A stretch of 64,000 nt of DNA from Aquila chrysaetos chrysaetos (GCF_900496995.4 NC_044014.1:5716001-5780000); one strand, 5' to 3'. Positions 1-15,234 are shown, numbered from the stretch's first letter. Made by a program: numbers and translations. The notes: generated by a model not told the origin, from the sequence alone.

Positions 1-222
1 CGCTTTCTTGGCCTGAGGTGTGTGTTGACACGGCAGAGCTGGCAGGTTGCAGCTGCTTTCTGGGCTTTGTGCTAACACACCTTTCCTGCCCCCACAAATA
101 TTACAGGAGAGGAGGACTCATTCTTGGGCTTCTAGAAAGCCTCCAACACTTGGAGACTTTTCCTCGGACTAAGGGGAGGATGTTTATTGATTTTTTGTGC
201 TGGCCCAACACAGGTACATAAT

Positions 223-268
223 CATATATACACACACTCACACACATATATACACATTTATATATTAC
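223..268. repeat. TA/CA microsatellite
   Basis: Interrupted alternation of ATATATA and CACACA units over about 46 bp. This is simple sequence, probably length-polymorphic. Confidence 0.75.
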
Positions 269-3200
269 TTATTTTGTATACATAAATGCATATATCCTAT
301 ACATGTTCTATCCTTCATCCTCAGTTAGAGACCATTTAGCCTGAAGCTGTTTTTCATAATTTCATGATAGTCGCTTGATCACTGTGTGAGAATAAATTAG
401 ATTATAAACTCAGCTACTGAATATTTAGCAATGAACAATATTCTCACTCCAGATATGATGCATTTTATCAGTAGTGAGGGCAGGCTATGAAAATAAGTCT
501 CTCAGGAGACTTGCACCTCAAGACAACTTGTTAATAGCCAGACCGGGTTAGGTTTCAGAATCTAGTCCAAGCAAGTATACTAGATCTTTGCAAGACTAAC
601 TCTGGGAACTGAGTGTCTGACCTCTAAAATAATTCTGCAGTCAAGATAGTGTTCATAAAGCCATGAATCCTTGTTTACAAAGATGCTGAAGTAGGCTGAA
701 AAAATATTTACTTTGAAAATCAACTTGTTGAGTTTCTTCAATCTTCTGCACCTTGTAAGTAGTTATATTAAGTAAGCAACACTTACATTCATGTACTGTA
801 AGCATCTAGATAGAATTACTTATGCAAGTTCTTCACTGATTCACAAAGCAGGATAACACTGCTGACATTTTACAAAAGTAGAAATTCAGGCACAGAGGGG
901 TTGAGTGATTAGGCCATTAATATATTGTGTAATCCTGGACTAAGCAGGAAACTAGGGCTAGTGTTCAGCCCTCAGAATATGAGTACAGAATGAAAATTAT
1001 TACTGGTTTGATTTAGCATTGTTGTTCTAAAAGAATAGGTTATATCTTACATGGAATATGTACTGGATTAGGGACTTTTCTCAAGGATGTTACACTGATT
1101 TAGCCCTGCACAAAAAGACCCCATCACATTTTAAGGCTAATCAGGATCAAAATACTTCCTTAGGTTTATTTGTAAGGGCCAGCCAAGAATATTTTTGTGC
1201 ACAGTAACATCACAGAGGTATCATTAAAGATATCATAAATAAAGAAGAAAAGAAAAAACAGTAAGGCTAAAATAATTTTTACATGCTTTTTTTTCAAACA
1301 ATAATAATTGCATAATAATGGGAATGCTTCCTTACTGTCATTACCATCATTTCATCACTGTCATAACAAAATGTTTAGAATGAATATGAATGTAAATTAT
1401 ACAAATTATATTTTCCCCCTTGACTCCTTTGATTCAGCTAAGCAGGCATGCAAAACAAGATTGAGAAGTCAGTTAAAGACAGTCCTTAAGGTGTTTATGA
1501 TGATCTGTTGACAATGACTGGTGCCTAAACTGCATTTCCTACTCTAAACTGGAGGACCTGATGTTTGCCTTCGTGGTACTGGCTTTTTAAAAAAATGTTC
1601 TAATGCCATGTTGGTGGGAAGTGGCCCTAGTGATCCATGGTGGTTGGTGGAGATAAAGTTAACTAAGCTGCTCACTGTTGTTACAGATGGCACAAGTCTT
1701 CATCCTTTTGACAGACATAAATGTAATCAGCTTCTCCCAATGACAGATTTAAACTCATATAACACATTGCCTTGTCCAGTTCGGTCTACACTATTTATAT
1801 TCATGTTATCATTTTCCACTAATATAAACAATATCCAGTTTCAGAAGTTCACTCTTAATTTACAGGTATATTTTTCTATTGGTATTTGTTCATCATTAGT
1901 GAATATATTCGATGCAGGCTTTGCAGTACTTGAACTCAATCTCAGTTTTGATTTGGGGAAGGTTCCCTGGAGACCAGGCTCACAAAATAACTGTTGTTAT
2001 ACGTAATTAGGCACTATATTTACATTTTTAAGTAGGGATTGTAATACTGAATGAAAATTTGGGAAAAAAAATCTTCAGAAATCATCTGCAAATGGCTGCA
2101 ATATTAGCTTCCTGAGTCTGCAAACAGCCTGGTTCTTAAAGATGTGAATTTCCCCTTTCATCTAGATAAGATTTTAACATCAAAATCTAATTATGTTTTT
2201 TGAACATTGGCTATAGTTATTTTGGTTTTGGTCATTACAACAGATGGAACTTGACAGATGAACTGATGACATTTTGATTTTGCAGTTGGTTTCTATTTAT
2301 CTACTATTTATCTATTTGTCTACTGTCATTGAGCTGTTCTTTTCATCCCTAAGAAAGTAACGAAAGGTAATAAAGTGAATGGAAATAAGCAACATTGCCC
2401 TAGCTCTCCTCCAGCTTCACCTATGATGTCTATAACCTTAGCACACAGTGCTATCACTGCAATCCAGTGACTGGATTCCTATTTGGATGTGGACTCAAAA
2501 GTAAAAATGGTAGGTCATCGGGGTGCAAAATCCCAAGAGTCAGCACCGATATCTTAAATGATGGCAGAAGAGCAGTGCAATGGGAAAAGTAGCTCTCAAG
2601 TTTTTTAGCTTGACAGATTTTTTTTTGAGATTTCATCTTTCAGATGGAAATAGTACATGTTTATGCAAGCATTATGACTGTCTCTTTTGGATATTAAAGA
2701 TCCAAGTGTCTTTGTACTGCACATCCTTGACTTGCTGGCAAAAAAAAACCAAACCCTTTTCCTGTTAGAGCAGGAGCTAATATTAAAAAGAATGCCTAGG
2801 CTGATGCTATATGCAAGTTCACAGATGGCACTTTTGTCTCGCAGTTACATCAATTGTTTTTAATCACAAAGCACTGTGAGATATTAGTAAATGAAAAAAT
2901 ATAAAACTTATGCTCTTAACATGAAGCCATGATAGAATGTAGGGAACTAAATATCAGTCACTAGTACCCAAAAAGTGGACACGAACCATATTCCAAGTCA
3001 ATGGAGTGAGCACAAAATAAGGCCTACAACTGTCTGTCCAATGTAAAGTTCATGTACAATTGGAGTATGTACAGTACCACCTTCTATAATTAAAAGGGCT
3101 AAAGTGAATCAAGATTGGTATCTTCTTGTATCCAGATGCGATTCTTTTTTTGTTGTATGTGCAAACTCTTAAGGGTTACTTGGTGAAGTCCTGTACATCT

Positions 3201-4355
3201 AGAAAGGAATAATATTCTTCTCTGAAAAGTGTGATAGCCTATAGGTCGAATCAAACCTTTTTAAACTTCAGACATAAGAACAGAACTTGCCATAGAAAGA
3301 TATGATGAGATTGTAGGGTATGTTAATGCAAAAGGCTTAAGCGCAATTTCCAAAACTCTTGAAATCCTTTTACCAATAGAAATGGTTTAATAGTGCCATG
3401 GTTCAAATATTGGTTTTGGACTGGCAAGTCTTCATGCAGGGACTAAATATTGATGTATGACAATTAAGAAATGTTAAGGCTAACATCTCCATGCTCAATG
3501 TTCCTGACACACATCACCTTTTGATGTGAACAGTGCAATGAACTAAGAGTCTACCAGAGAAACTGAAAAAAACCCAACCAAACCTTTATGTAGACCATGA
3601 ATTTAAACCTCCTGTCCCCTTGCATCGTGCAGAGATTTTCATATGGGTTCAATAAAATTATGCAGTGCTCCAAATTTGTGGGTAAAATCAGCTATTTCTC
3701 ATAAAGAAAGTGGTTAAGTATAATTTTCAGTTTACAGTTGGAAGTGGCATGGAAACTGTGAGTAACAGACAATGTAACAAGTAGACATGCAACTTATTCC
3801 AACAGCTAATTACTGTAGTTTCAATTGTATCAATATGCTGTATATATATACACAGACACATACAGAAATATAAAACAAAATCTTTACAGTCTAATGAAAA
3901 GCTTTTTTGTGAGGATGAAAAATAGGTCAACAGCTCACATTATACTAGGCTAATAGTAACAAAAGTGAAAGACAGCCATGTATAATACATCACACACATC
4001 CCACTGAAGTGTTGGAGAATTCACAGTCTATACCATGCTAAAACCAAAATGGAGCACATAAAAATCTAGGCATCTAAGGTCCAAACCTGCAGATTTACTA
4101 AGCTGTGCTGTAAAAATTGGGATTTTTATACTCATGAACTACTTTTCTGTACTTTTTTCCCCTTCCCTTACTGCAGCAATCTTTGTGCTTCTGGCTTCAG
4201 CTAGGAGTTGCTCATGATGTCAGAGTGTGTTAACATCAAAAATTGTTTTTGCTCCAGAAGGTCTAGAAACATCCTCTCTGCCTCTTTTGGAGGATGAGTG
4301 AAAACTGACATTGAACCTTAAGTGCACAGAAATGGTGCTGTTTGGCTGACACTTC

Positions 4356-4395
4356 ATAGTATCATAGAAAATAGGGCTGAGGGACATTCCTCTCC
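4356..4395 (-). repeat. Possible degenerate CR1 3'-end fragment
   Basis: The motif ATCATAGAAAATAGG followed by CTG and AGGGAC resembles the reverse complement of the conserved CR1 3' end. Similarity fades within about 30 bp, so this is either an old remnant or chance. Confidence 0.35.
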
Positions 4396-6436
4396 TCTGT
4401 TTTAGTGTATATCTCCCCCAGATAGCTATATTTTTTACAGGTCTGCTGGAGGAAGCATGTTTTGGGAATGGGAGAAAATGTTCTGAAATCATATTTCCCA
4501 AAGAACTCCTTTGAAAACATATGCCATTTGGTCTAATGTGATCAATTCCTTAGATCTATTCTGTAGAAACAGCTATAGTGTTGGTTCACTAATACAGTTT
4601 CCTGTTTTCTTTCATTGCCTCTAAGGAGATTATCTCGTGGTCCTGCTTTCTTACTTACCATTATACTGGTCCTGTTTCCTTCTAAAATATTTTTGTTGCA
4701 AATATGGCAACTGTTCATATAAAAAAAATCAGCATGATATCTATCACTTTATGTTTTGGTAGCAAGAAAAAGCGTTTACACTATACACCCAGTCAATTTG
4801 CCATGAATCAGCGAATCTATTCAGAAAAGCACATTTCATCTAGGTAACAAAATAAATGGTTCTTACCTTTTACCTATGTACAGTCCTATTACAGTCCTAC
4901 AAAATTCCCTGCAGCACAATACTGTTTACACATGAAGCAAACAAAGATATCCTAATCCGTTTGCAAGGACTCAGAGCTGGCTGAGTCTTGGGTTTGACCA
5001 AGAACCAAGAGTGCTAGCTGGATCATATGCTTGCTGTGAAACCAGAGAAGTAAATGAGTCTGTCAAGTCCCAACTAGCTTTTTATGACAAATTTAATTGG
5101 CAAGAATACATAGTTCAGTATTTTGTCAAACTTGCTGAGCCTTGTATGTTCTGTGTATGTATCTTGATCAACTGATATATTTTCATAATATGCTGCATTC
5201 AGGAGCTTCTAATGAAAACATACAAAAATTGAATCGAACTTCATTTCACCATGCAATTTTTAGAAGCCAGTACTTAAAAAGGATTATGCCAAGAAAAATA
5301 AAAACTATAATCTGTGATGGCTCTACTCTTATACTGGCTGTCAGCAGTGCAACTCTTCAAACCATTAGTTGTTGCAACTGAATGTAGAATCAACTGGATT
5401 TAAGCTGTTCATTTAGCTTTAAGCTTAGATCATAGATGTAGGGTAAAATTCTACTCTTTTCAGACTTGCTATGGACTTAAGGGGTTTCTATAAACATTGT
5501 CCCACTGGCATCAGAAAACACAAAAGCTGATCTGAAAGCCTTCTGCAGCCTGAGTAGTGGCTCCCACCTCCCCCAGAATGAAGGCCTGTCTTTCCAGAAA
5601 AAAAGGTCAGTGGTCAGTATGAAAGCTTGCTTTGACTTCCCTCACTGAAAGAAGCAGTACAGCACTGATTAAAAGCTGCCCAGTATTACTGGTCAATCAT
5701 TCTTTAATACTGCCGTAAGAGATGATAGATATAAGAGAATTTTAAAGAAAGCTTCAAGTGACAAGAAAGGAATATCCTCAATATTCTTCAAAAATACCTT
5801 CCTCCCATCCAGCTGAATGAAAGTTGCCAATGAAGACAGGGACCCTACCACAGCCTGCAGGAGATTTCACAACCTGAACCTTCACAGTGCTGTCTCCCAG
5901 TCAGCCCCTCTCCATTGCCTACTCTGGAAGCTCTCCAAACTATTGCTTCTGTTTCTATTTCTATCCTGCTTGCTTTGTATCAAGCCCCACAAAATAACTA
6001 GCAAGCAATTTACAATGTAAATGATTTTTGCATAAGCGGGAAACAGTCTACAGGCATACCTGTGAGTATGAAGTATAACACTGGAACTGGGGGCATTTAT
6101 TTTATTTCTTTTTTGCAATAGGCTCTTTGACTGGCTTTGAACAGGTGTACTTTCTAAACAGCCCCACAAACCAGTGCCCATGTGACAATCCAAGCACATC
6201 CTGTCATTCACAACTTGCTTTACTGATAAAATAACCAAGCTATAATATAACTTAGATCAGTTTTTCCTAGACTAGGTTGCCTTCCACAGCTTGCCCTGGG
6301 ATTGCCAAAATTCTTGATGAAAAATACGAACTAGATAATTCTGGAGCATGTGCAAAGTGATTACTGATCTCCCTAAGCCAAGGTATCCAAGCCTGTCATT
6401 GTCACAGATCTCTGTTTTAAAGAAGGAAAAATGCAT

Positions 6437-6482
6437 GGATGTAGATGTAGATGACGTAGATGTAGATGTAGGTGCAGATGGC
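6437..6482. repeat. GATGTA hexamer tandem repeat
   Basis: About seven units of GATGTA with single-base variants (GATGAC, GGTGCA) stand in tandem. This is a short imperfect microsatellite with no gene nearby. Confidence 0.85.
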
Positions 6483-8997
6483 AGGGTATGAATACTAAGC
6501 CAGTGAGGATTAGATCTTCCATCCATAGGCCCATCTGACATTTCTGGCCAACTACCAGCCCTTCTACCTTTCTCATTTCCAAAATCCCTTTAAAATAAGA
6601 TTTATAGATATATGTATTAGCATCTACTTAATTAATCTCTGAAACTATAATTAAAAAGTCTTGACACAAAGGGATAGAGATTTTTTTCTTAACTCCTACA
6701 AGTATAGCAGGTTTCTAACCCATCTCTTGAGCTGTGCAAAGGGAAAAAGGTCTATTCCTAGATAATTAGCAGCTTGATCCTGAATAGCTGAATCATGAGA
6801 AACAAATTCAAGCTATAAGCACTCTATTTTTTGGATAAGATCAGATTTTTGTAGGAAATACCAGCTTTATAATACAGATAGAAGCATGTCTGCCTTTGTC
6901 ATCCTGTGTCTGTCAATATGATTTTTAGTTTCTGCCTGAAGATAAACCTACCTTTTTAAATACAGATTGCTTGAAAAATAGTTTCCAAAACATATAAAAC
7001 ATACCAAAACATTGTGGTAATATAAACCTCTTTCATTAAAAAAATCCAGAAATAATTGGAGAGGCCACGGTCTTACCTGCTGACAACATATTTCAATATA
7101 ATGTCATCAACGTTCAAAATAATAACATAATCAAATTCTTGTTAATCTCAAACTAGTGAAGTATTTTTTTAATCTGATTAGTTCTCCCAGTGGTTAAGGC
7201 TAGAACTGACTTCAACTACCTGAAGATCTATAAAAGGTTTGGATCACCAGAGGCAATATTCTACCTACAGATGTGTTTTACAGCCTGAAGCAAACTTCAT
7301 TATGCATGAAAGGACGAAACATTGTAGTCAGTTCTCACTTAAGAACATTGTCAAACATCTGCATAATCTTTCTAGTGACTAGCCAGCTAATTTTATCTCT
7401 GAAATTCTGCATGAGGAACACATTCTTGTTGTTACATGGCAACTTAAAATCAACAAGCAACCCTTTCTGAAACAAATTCTTAGAACTATTTCTGTAAAAA
7501 AGAAGAACGGTGGAAGAGAGCCATATTTAAGAACTCCAGCATTTGCAAATAGCTACTAAAGTCTGTAATGTTGTAACATGTTTTTAAAACAGCTCTTTTA
7601 GGACATGTACACTTAACGATCAGTCTCTCGGTCTTAGAAAGATACTGACTAAATAGACATCATCCTGTAGACTACTTTATAAGTTATGTGCATTGTAAAA
7701 CAAGTTATACAAGAGATCATGAAACTATAAAACCTCAAAGAAGCCACTGTTTTTTTCTCATAAGGAGAAAAGTTTCTTTTACTTATAAGACACTCCCTTT
7801 GCCTTTTTGTAGTGTCTAAAGCATAATTAGTAAACTGTTTTTGAGCCTAGACATTTTTAAATTTAAAGAACTAATACAAAAATTACTCACCCAGTTTTCC
7901 TCTAGACTAAAAATGAAAATGCACCACTCTGTCCCTGATTTTTATAACCTTCTGCACTCCTTCACTCCTAGCTGGTGTATGGATCCCCTTTCTCCCTGGA
8001 TCACATGAAAGCGTTCTATTAATGTGAATTGGCTTATGTTTGAGAACACTATGCTGGATAGCTATGAAGTGTAAGGAATCTGACCCATGGAGCTGTAGGG
8101 CTATGACACATCAGTTCTTCACAGGAATTCTCAGTTGCTGGATGAGAATAACACGAGATAGGTCTTGTACACTGGGTGCAGACTGCTGTCGTTGTTGTTA
8201 GTATACTGTTTGCTTAAGGCAGTGAGACAAGTTCTGTGATACACCGATTTAACTGGAATTTTACCCTCTGGCTTTTCACTCCAGGACTATAACTACTAAG
8301 TATCAGGCTGTCTCTCTCATCTGACTAACTTAGTAAGCAAAGTTTGGGAAAATGAATCAGTTTAGCACGTGACAAATGTATATAACCACAGCATGGCTAA
8401 AAGTGATAGCTGCCTTAAGAAAACCATTGCAAGTCAGCACTGCTCCACATATTTCACGAGGAATGCTTTGCTGGAGTTCAGAATAAACATTCAAAGTCTG
8501 GGAGTGCTAGTAGATTACCTGGCAGGAGGGAGAGAAGGAAAAAGAAGTCTCCTGCCTCTGTTCCATTCTTCATCCCTTTGCCTGTGTTCAGCCTTCTCTT
8601 GCCCACACGGTCAGAAAAGAGGGAAAGCAGCTTGTGTCTTCTCACGATGGACGAGACAGAATTTTCAGTCCACTTGTTTGAATGTAGTGGTTGAAGTTAG
8701 AGCGTCACATCTGTGATCCTTTCAGGAAAAAAAAATGCCATTTCAGTATACAGTTGTCTTAACGATAAGCTCCCAAAGCACGTGTCACTGGAATAGGAAA
8801 GCCACACCAATCATAGAAATGACTTTTAAGTAGAGCATGTTTTCAGTTACATGGTACTTTTGGAAAATGCCCCCTTGGAATATATTATTTCAGAGAGGAA
8901 AAAATTATTTCTTTCATAATAGGTTGTGAGTTACAGGCCTTTAAACACATATAATAAAAATATATTCACGTCAGCACAAGATATGAAGAAATGATCG

Positions 8998-9023
8998 CTG
9001 TGATAGGATTAAACCTATCACAG
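8998..9023. repeat. Perfect 10-bp inverted repeat
   Basis: CTGTGATAGG is followed by the six-base loop ATTAAA and then its exact complement CCTATCACAG. No A-rich tail or gene context is visible. It may be a chance palindrome or a small hairpin. Confidence 0.7.
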
Positions 9024-12000
9024 AAGTACTTAGGTTTAAGTCATTGGTTTGCATGGTGTTGGCAATGTCTAATAGGCAATAACATCTAGCGATTGCTATA
9101 AAGAAAAGTGAATTCCTATGAATTTTCTGGGAATACAGAAATTATTGCACATTAAAATTTCAATGTCTAAAAAAGTGCCAGGCAGTCAGGCAAAGTATGG
9201 GCACAACGCTACAGAGCACTAATTGCCTTTTAGTTTTGCAAAAATCTGACATTGTTCTACATTTGCTTTTAATTCCTTTGTTCCTCCATTAGAAATGTAC
9301 TGTATGGACCACCAAGGCAGCAGCTGTCTGGCTATTCTCTGCTCTGAGGCATCACTGATGTATGTGTATATTTCCTGCTCCTTCTTGCAAAGATTTATTT
9401 TTTATTTTCCTAAATTGCTGTTTGATTGCAGGGAAAAAGTGGAAGGTTTTGAGCATTTTAGTCTCTGCCAGCATGACTTCCACATGTTGTTGTAGCAACC
9501 TTGTGTCAATCTTTCACGTAATGAAACCTTCCAAGTCACTGAAAAGAACGAGTGCCAATGAGGGTTTGTTCCTGCCAGGCTTTTTTCCCTGACATCCCAC
9601 CAGAATGGGCCCCAGGTTTTTTTCAGAGTTCTATTAATAATTTTTCTTATATATTCCTCTGAAAATACTGTCTTAAACTGGCACAATGTATACTGTGATT
9701 TGATGGGCTGTAACCTGATCCACTCTGCTGAAAGCATATCTGGTGCCAGAATTTTACCTTCCACAGGATTATCTGTAAACATGGAAATAAAAGCTTCTGC
9801 AAGAACCAAGTATATGAACTTATAGTTCTACATTGCTAAAACAATTTTTTTTAAGTTAGCTAGACTCATTAAAAGAAACTCCCCTCATCTGTGTTTGCTT
9901 GCAGAGCTGGCAGCTGAATGGCAAGTGTCTCAGATGTTTTGTTTCTGGTGTTTTCAATTAGTCTACGCCCCATTTCAGATTACCAGGATTATCTTTATGG
10001 CAGGAACAGCCATCACTGGGCAACAGGTCCTGTGTTGCAGTGTTCTTAGACAATTAATTTCTCGCTTTATCTCTTCATCCTGAATAACAGCATTTATTTT
10101 GGTGTATTCAAGGGAGATGCAAAAAGTTTATGCTTTAAAATCATAAGCAACACTCCTGGGCAGCGACTAAACTGTCTCATTTAAAAACATGTCTTTTTCC
10201 ATTAAGGCCTAGGAACAGCTGCTAGCAGATTGGGGATCTTCATACCAGGAGACCAATCTTCTAGAACTGGACAAATTATTAGATTTGATACTAAATTGAA
10301 TGGTGGTAGATCCACAGTTTATTGGTTCTAGGTGAGAGCACCTGCATTCTGGGCAGCTCCCAAGCTATCCGAGATGCACAGTCAACAGCATTGGTAATTC
10401 ACTTCTCAGCACCGTAAAAAAACCCCATTATTTCTCTGTATTTGATGAAAATAGAGACTGCCTATTTCTTGCCGAAATACAGTACCCATTTGAGCTGCTG
10501 TGTATCATCGTATGTATATATGAAGTATCCAGCGTTAAGAATTAGAATTCAGTTGGAGATCCTCTGCTAAATGCCAGAAACTTTCTGTGCATTTCTGCAG
10601 TCTGAGAGGAGCAAAAAGAGGGAATGGTGAAGTCTGCACACAGTGAATCTCTGCTAATAAATTTGAAATATTTATTTTAAGATTCCTCTATGTGAGTCTT
10701 CTCATTTCAGTGAGAATAAGGTTTTGCATATATGCATTTATGAGAACTGAATGAACATCAGATGAAAAAATAGTCTTGGTGAGTAAAAGCAAATTGAAAA
10801 TCTCACAATTCACTGAACATGGACCATTTTCTTAAGTTACTGTTTCCACTGTTGACAACAACAATTGGCGTATATACACAATAATAGTCGGGAAAGTAGA
10901 GATCTGATCATCTGGGCAAGCAGAACTCTCAAAATATAAATGCAGGGCAATGTCTGGCAATATTGCGAGATGTTTAGTTCATATTAAGCATAGTCAGATA
11001 ATATTAAAAAAATGTAACTCACATATACTCACATCTGTTAAGACTATATTTGCATCCTGACATCTGGACTCACTGGAAAGAGAAAGTCCACATAGGTTAA
11101 GGGCATATATGGTAGTTTCTTAATAATATCTCCCTATATTTCCCTTCTTTCCGAACCCATGTGTTGTAAGTCAGCTTACAGAAGGCAATGGCATTATTTT
11201 GGAAGGTGAGGTCTGGGACATGAGAGGTGATATTGCATGCATTGTTAACTAATTTGCAGATAAATAATGTAATTCTTAAACAGAGTTAGTGGCACAGGAG
11301 GCAGAGTCTGCTGGTTGCATGATGCTGCTTCTGGCTTCCAGCTGTTAAACTATGTTTGAAAATCGGCTTACTGTACAGCCTGCTCATGTTTTCCCAAGAA
11401 AATAATTGTCAGTGGGATGCCATATCACTGTGAATGGGGGGGAACACTGCTGTGAATTCTCTTGAATAATGCACAGTATGCCCTTGCTATAGCTGAGACT
11501 GGTAAGAGTTCCTCACAACCTGTCCTATAGCCTGAAACACTGTTTCTAGCCCTCATTCTTCTGCTCTTCTATGCCATTCACTGCCTGTATCAGGAACCTG
11601 CTGCCCACAATACTGACACAGCACAGGTCAAAAATCATTCACTTGGTAAGATAGTTTATGGACAACTGTTACAGCAAGAGCTGGAAATACAGGATCTAGT
11701 TAGCGCATGATTTAGGCACTTCTTCCCACCGAAATTGGCAGGAGTCAAGAACCTAGACATCTTTGCAGATCTAGGGCAGGCTGCAGAACGTATGTGCCTA
11801 CCTACATTCAGGATACTCCGTGCTGGCATAATGGCTCTCTGTCACCCTCCAGTCATGAGACTGCACACTGAGGGTTGTGCTGGCTGATACTCCCACCCCT
11901 GAAATTCTGTCCTCCTGCAAAAAGGTGAAGTTATACCTTTACCCTCAGTGCTCCCAGATTCAGTTTCTCCAGATGACCCAAGATGATGTGATACTTGGTT

Positions 12001-15000
12001 ACACTGTCTGAAACTGCCAGTCTGTTCTCTGGAACAAGAAGATGGAATAGGAATTAGGAGTCCTGACACCATCCACCTTCTGTCTCACACATAGCTGCAT
12101 GGTGTGTGCTGTGACAGACTGGTCCACACGACAAGCAGCAGCAGGTTTTTCCTCTCATTCCTACCACTCCCAAGTGACACGTGTAGCTTCAGTGAAAGAG
12201 GTTTTTGTGATGAAACTGAAAACTGAATTCAGATTAAACTCCACTAATCTATGTGGAGTCATCTTATTTTGCATATAGTACAAGCTACTGTAGGAATGTG
12301 ACAGTAATTGTTGAAATCCTTTTATAGTGCACAATATTCTTGTTAAAAGTGAATTTATATGCTGCATGGTATTTCCTGTACTATTGTGCTTTTTAGCGTT
12401 CAATTTTTGGTTAATTTGCGTCACCTCTTTAAGAACACTTTTTGCTACTATATTGTGTACTTGGGACAAAGAGCAGTCTGTGGGATATTTTGCTCTTGCC
12501 CTCAATGAGTAAAAGGCCCTGCTTGTCTAAGCACCAAGAAAGGTCAAACACAGATTTCAAGAAAGCAAGCACCATCTTCAGAAACACAAGATTAGTGTTT
12601 GTATGAGACTGGATACAACAGAATTTCCTCAGCAAGGTATTGAACCTTCCACCTCATGTTGAACCTTTTAGTACTTTGACTCCCACCCAGCTCAGCATTT
12701 TGCATTTTGTACTGTATTACAAAGACTTTGGAATAGAGAGTATTTCTTGCTATATGTTTGTGTACTGCATTGTACACAATGGGCCCCAGTCTTGTTTGGA
12801 TCCTCTCTTGAGACTTTCTGTGTTAGGGTCCAAAAGCATATTACTCATAATGAATTTGCAATGCAAATTTGACAGCACTCTACTAGTCACACAAAGTGTA
12901 AGAATAGAAAATTGTTCAAGAGCCCAATAATTTTGTACTGAAAAATGAAATATTTTAAACATATATTTTGAAAGATAGCTTAGGCATAGTTGTAGTCTGT
13001 AGTCCAGCAGAAGTAAACATAATGAAGTACTAAGTGTTATGTATTTATATTTTGCAGGATTAATTTGAACTTGAAAATTAAGCAGAGAAAGCTGCAAACA
13101 AATTGCTAGATTCCTTGCAATGAAAAGGCATGATTTTTAAAAAGCCATTAGGAAAGTTCCTATAAATCAACTTTTAATGTACTGTATTGTTATTCTACTC
13201 ATGTATTATAATAAACCCCTTATATTGATAATTTGGAAGTATTAAGTGGCATCTGTTGTCTTTGAAACAACGTATTTGGTTAAAATCATCCTTTAGGATA
13301 GCTGTGTTGGAGTCAATGGATTCACACAAGGAATTCATTTTGATGGGCAGTACTTTTGTATGGATCAGAGCTTGTGCAAGCTTGTAGGAAGTTTCATATT
13401 AATTGTACCAGCCTGTGGTAAGTCGTGCATTCAGATTTTACCTCAAGTTTCACAACTATGTTAAGTTCTCAGGAGAACCCAACACACCTCTGGATTCGTG
13501 CTCCACTGAATTATGAATGTATAAGAAAATTTGGAGTTGACTGACATGCACTATGAATAAAAGAATATTGTGGTTTTGGACTTGAGGAGGATGGAAATCC
13601 CTGCTATGGAATGTGTTCTTGTAAAATATCTGGGATCCATTAATGCAAGTAACAGTATGTTTTTGCTTTTAATGATGTGCCCTCTTAATAAAATTACTTT
13701 TATTTTCTGTTAAAATTACAGAACACTTCATCCCAATGCCTCTTCTGTAATACAGTGTATTTCATCCTAGATCAATATCATGAAAGATTCCCAAATTTGA
13801 AAATCTGCTATGCTGCTAGTGTTCATTACACCCAGAATGCCTTCTAACTGGTTACATAAATACACATTAACAGTGAAAGAAGAGTCAGTTGGGAGATGCT
13901 GTTTTGCAATAAGAGTCCTGTGTAACAGAACTTGCTTTAGAACCAATACAAAATTGGACTTAAATTATCCAAATTACAAAGAAGCTACTTCTTTTTGTCT
14001 CTCTGGCTGCTTCACCAAACAATTTCCAGCCTACTGAAGCCCTCAACAGGTCACTGTGAAATCCTGAAGGTTCTGAACCCTTGCCTCCTGTTCCACAATT
14101 TACTGAGATTGTAAAAACTTCTAGGCAATCCTGTCACTATGTTTGAACACTACATAGTACACTGAAGCAGAAAGCATATGCATTAGTGTAACTATGAACT
14201 CCATGATTGAGGGGAATTACATGCTGTAACCAGGAAAGCAGGAATTAAACCTTTAGCATATACGGCTGTTTTAAATTTCTTACAGGTTATAGCAACTTGA
14301 TATTAATACCTATCTTTTAATTCTCTTTTCATCAGAATCTTGTGCAAACTCTATACTCACGGCTGAAATAGATTGCTAATGATTGTTTTATCCGATCGGT
14401 GTGGTAACATAAACCAAAGGTCTATTTCAAGGAACTCTTACAGTAGGATCATCAGGATTTCGGAAATAATCATTCAGCATGCTTCCTAAACTACTGATAT
14501 TTATACAAGAGTTCTACTGCTTACGATGAACTATGAGAAAATGAGGGCAATGAGGGACATTACTTGGCCCGCTGCTCCAAATTAGAAGCCAGATCCACTG
14601 TTACACTAAACTCAACTCTAATGATACTGGTACTGGGAAATGAATAGAAAGAGAGGAGAAACTATGTGTTAAAGAAATTTTTTTTAGTCTGTAATATAAA
14701 ATGCTCATCATTAAATGACAATTTGAATATTGTTGAATATTTTCCAGACATGTAATGCTTGGCTGCTGTGGGTAACTTGAAAATACTGACATTTCTTCTG
14801 GTAAATTAATAATACGTATTCTTACATTTAACTCAGCTTTAACTTTGTTGTCTTTCGTATAAACAATGCCACCAGTCATGATTAACTAATTTAGGAGTCT
14901 ATTCCACTTCAAAGTATAAATTTGTTACTTCATTTGCCAGAGCACGGATCCTTGCTTAGTGATTAATCGACACATATTATATGGAAATACACGTGTTAGA

Positions 15001-15222
15001 GATGCTCAGTCAAGTGTTGTCGTGCCTTTGTCTCCAATTTTCACCTCTTCTGCCCCTCAGATGTTAGAGAAGCTTAAAAGTAGATGAAAGGTTTGTTACC
15101 AGCAGGTTCATCGTTACATTTCCACTCCTTAATAAAGCTGAAAGCTCTCGGACCTTTCTTGCTCAACTTTCCTAAAAGCGGTTAAAAGCAGAAAACTTAC
15201 TTAACCCACGAGGTAAAAAAGT

Positions 15223-15234
15223 CGCGCGTGCGCA
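15223..15234. promoter_or_regulatory. NRF1-type site
   Basis: CGCGCGTGCGCA is the exact complement of a sequence fitting the NRF1 consensus YGCGCAYGCGCR. It lies at the upstream border of the CpG island, where NRF1 sites are typical. Binding is inferred. Confidence 0.5.

Larger units (their letters stand above)
1..15200. other. AT-rich region upstream of NSMCE4A, no gene recognised
   Basis: I read both strands and found no chain of exons with matching splice phases and no recognisable protein. All open frames are short and of low-complexity composition. The contents I can name are a TA/CA microsatellite near 223, a degenerate CR1-like piece near 4356, a GATGTA repeat near 6437 and a perfect hairpin at 8998. 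By synteny with mammals the next gene to the left should be TACC2, pointing left. Untranslated TACC2 exons could lie here, but I cannot identify them. Confidence 0.6.

Noticed and set aside
1608..2006. 132-codon + strand ORF
   Set aside because: No known domain, no splice-compatible neighbours and ordinary intergenic base composition.
9402..9809. 135-codon minus-strand ORF in the left region
   Set aside because: Longest AT-region frame, but no recognisable family, no exon chain and no promoter. The length is compatible with chance in 15 kb.
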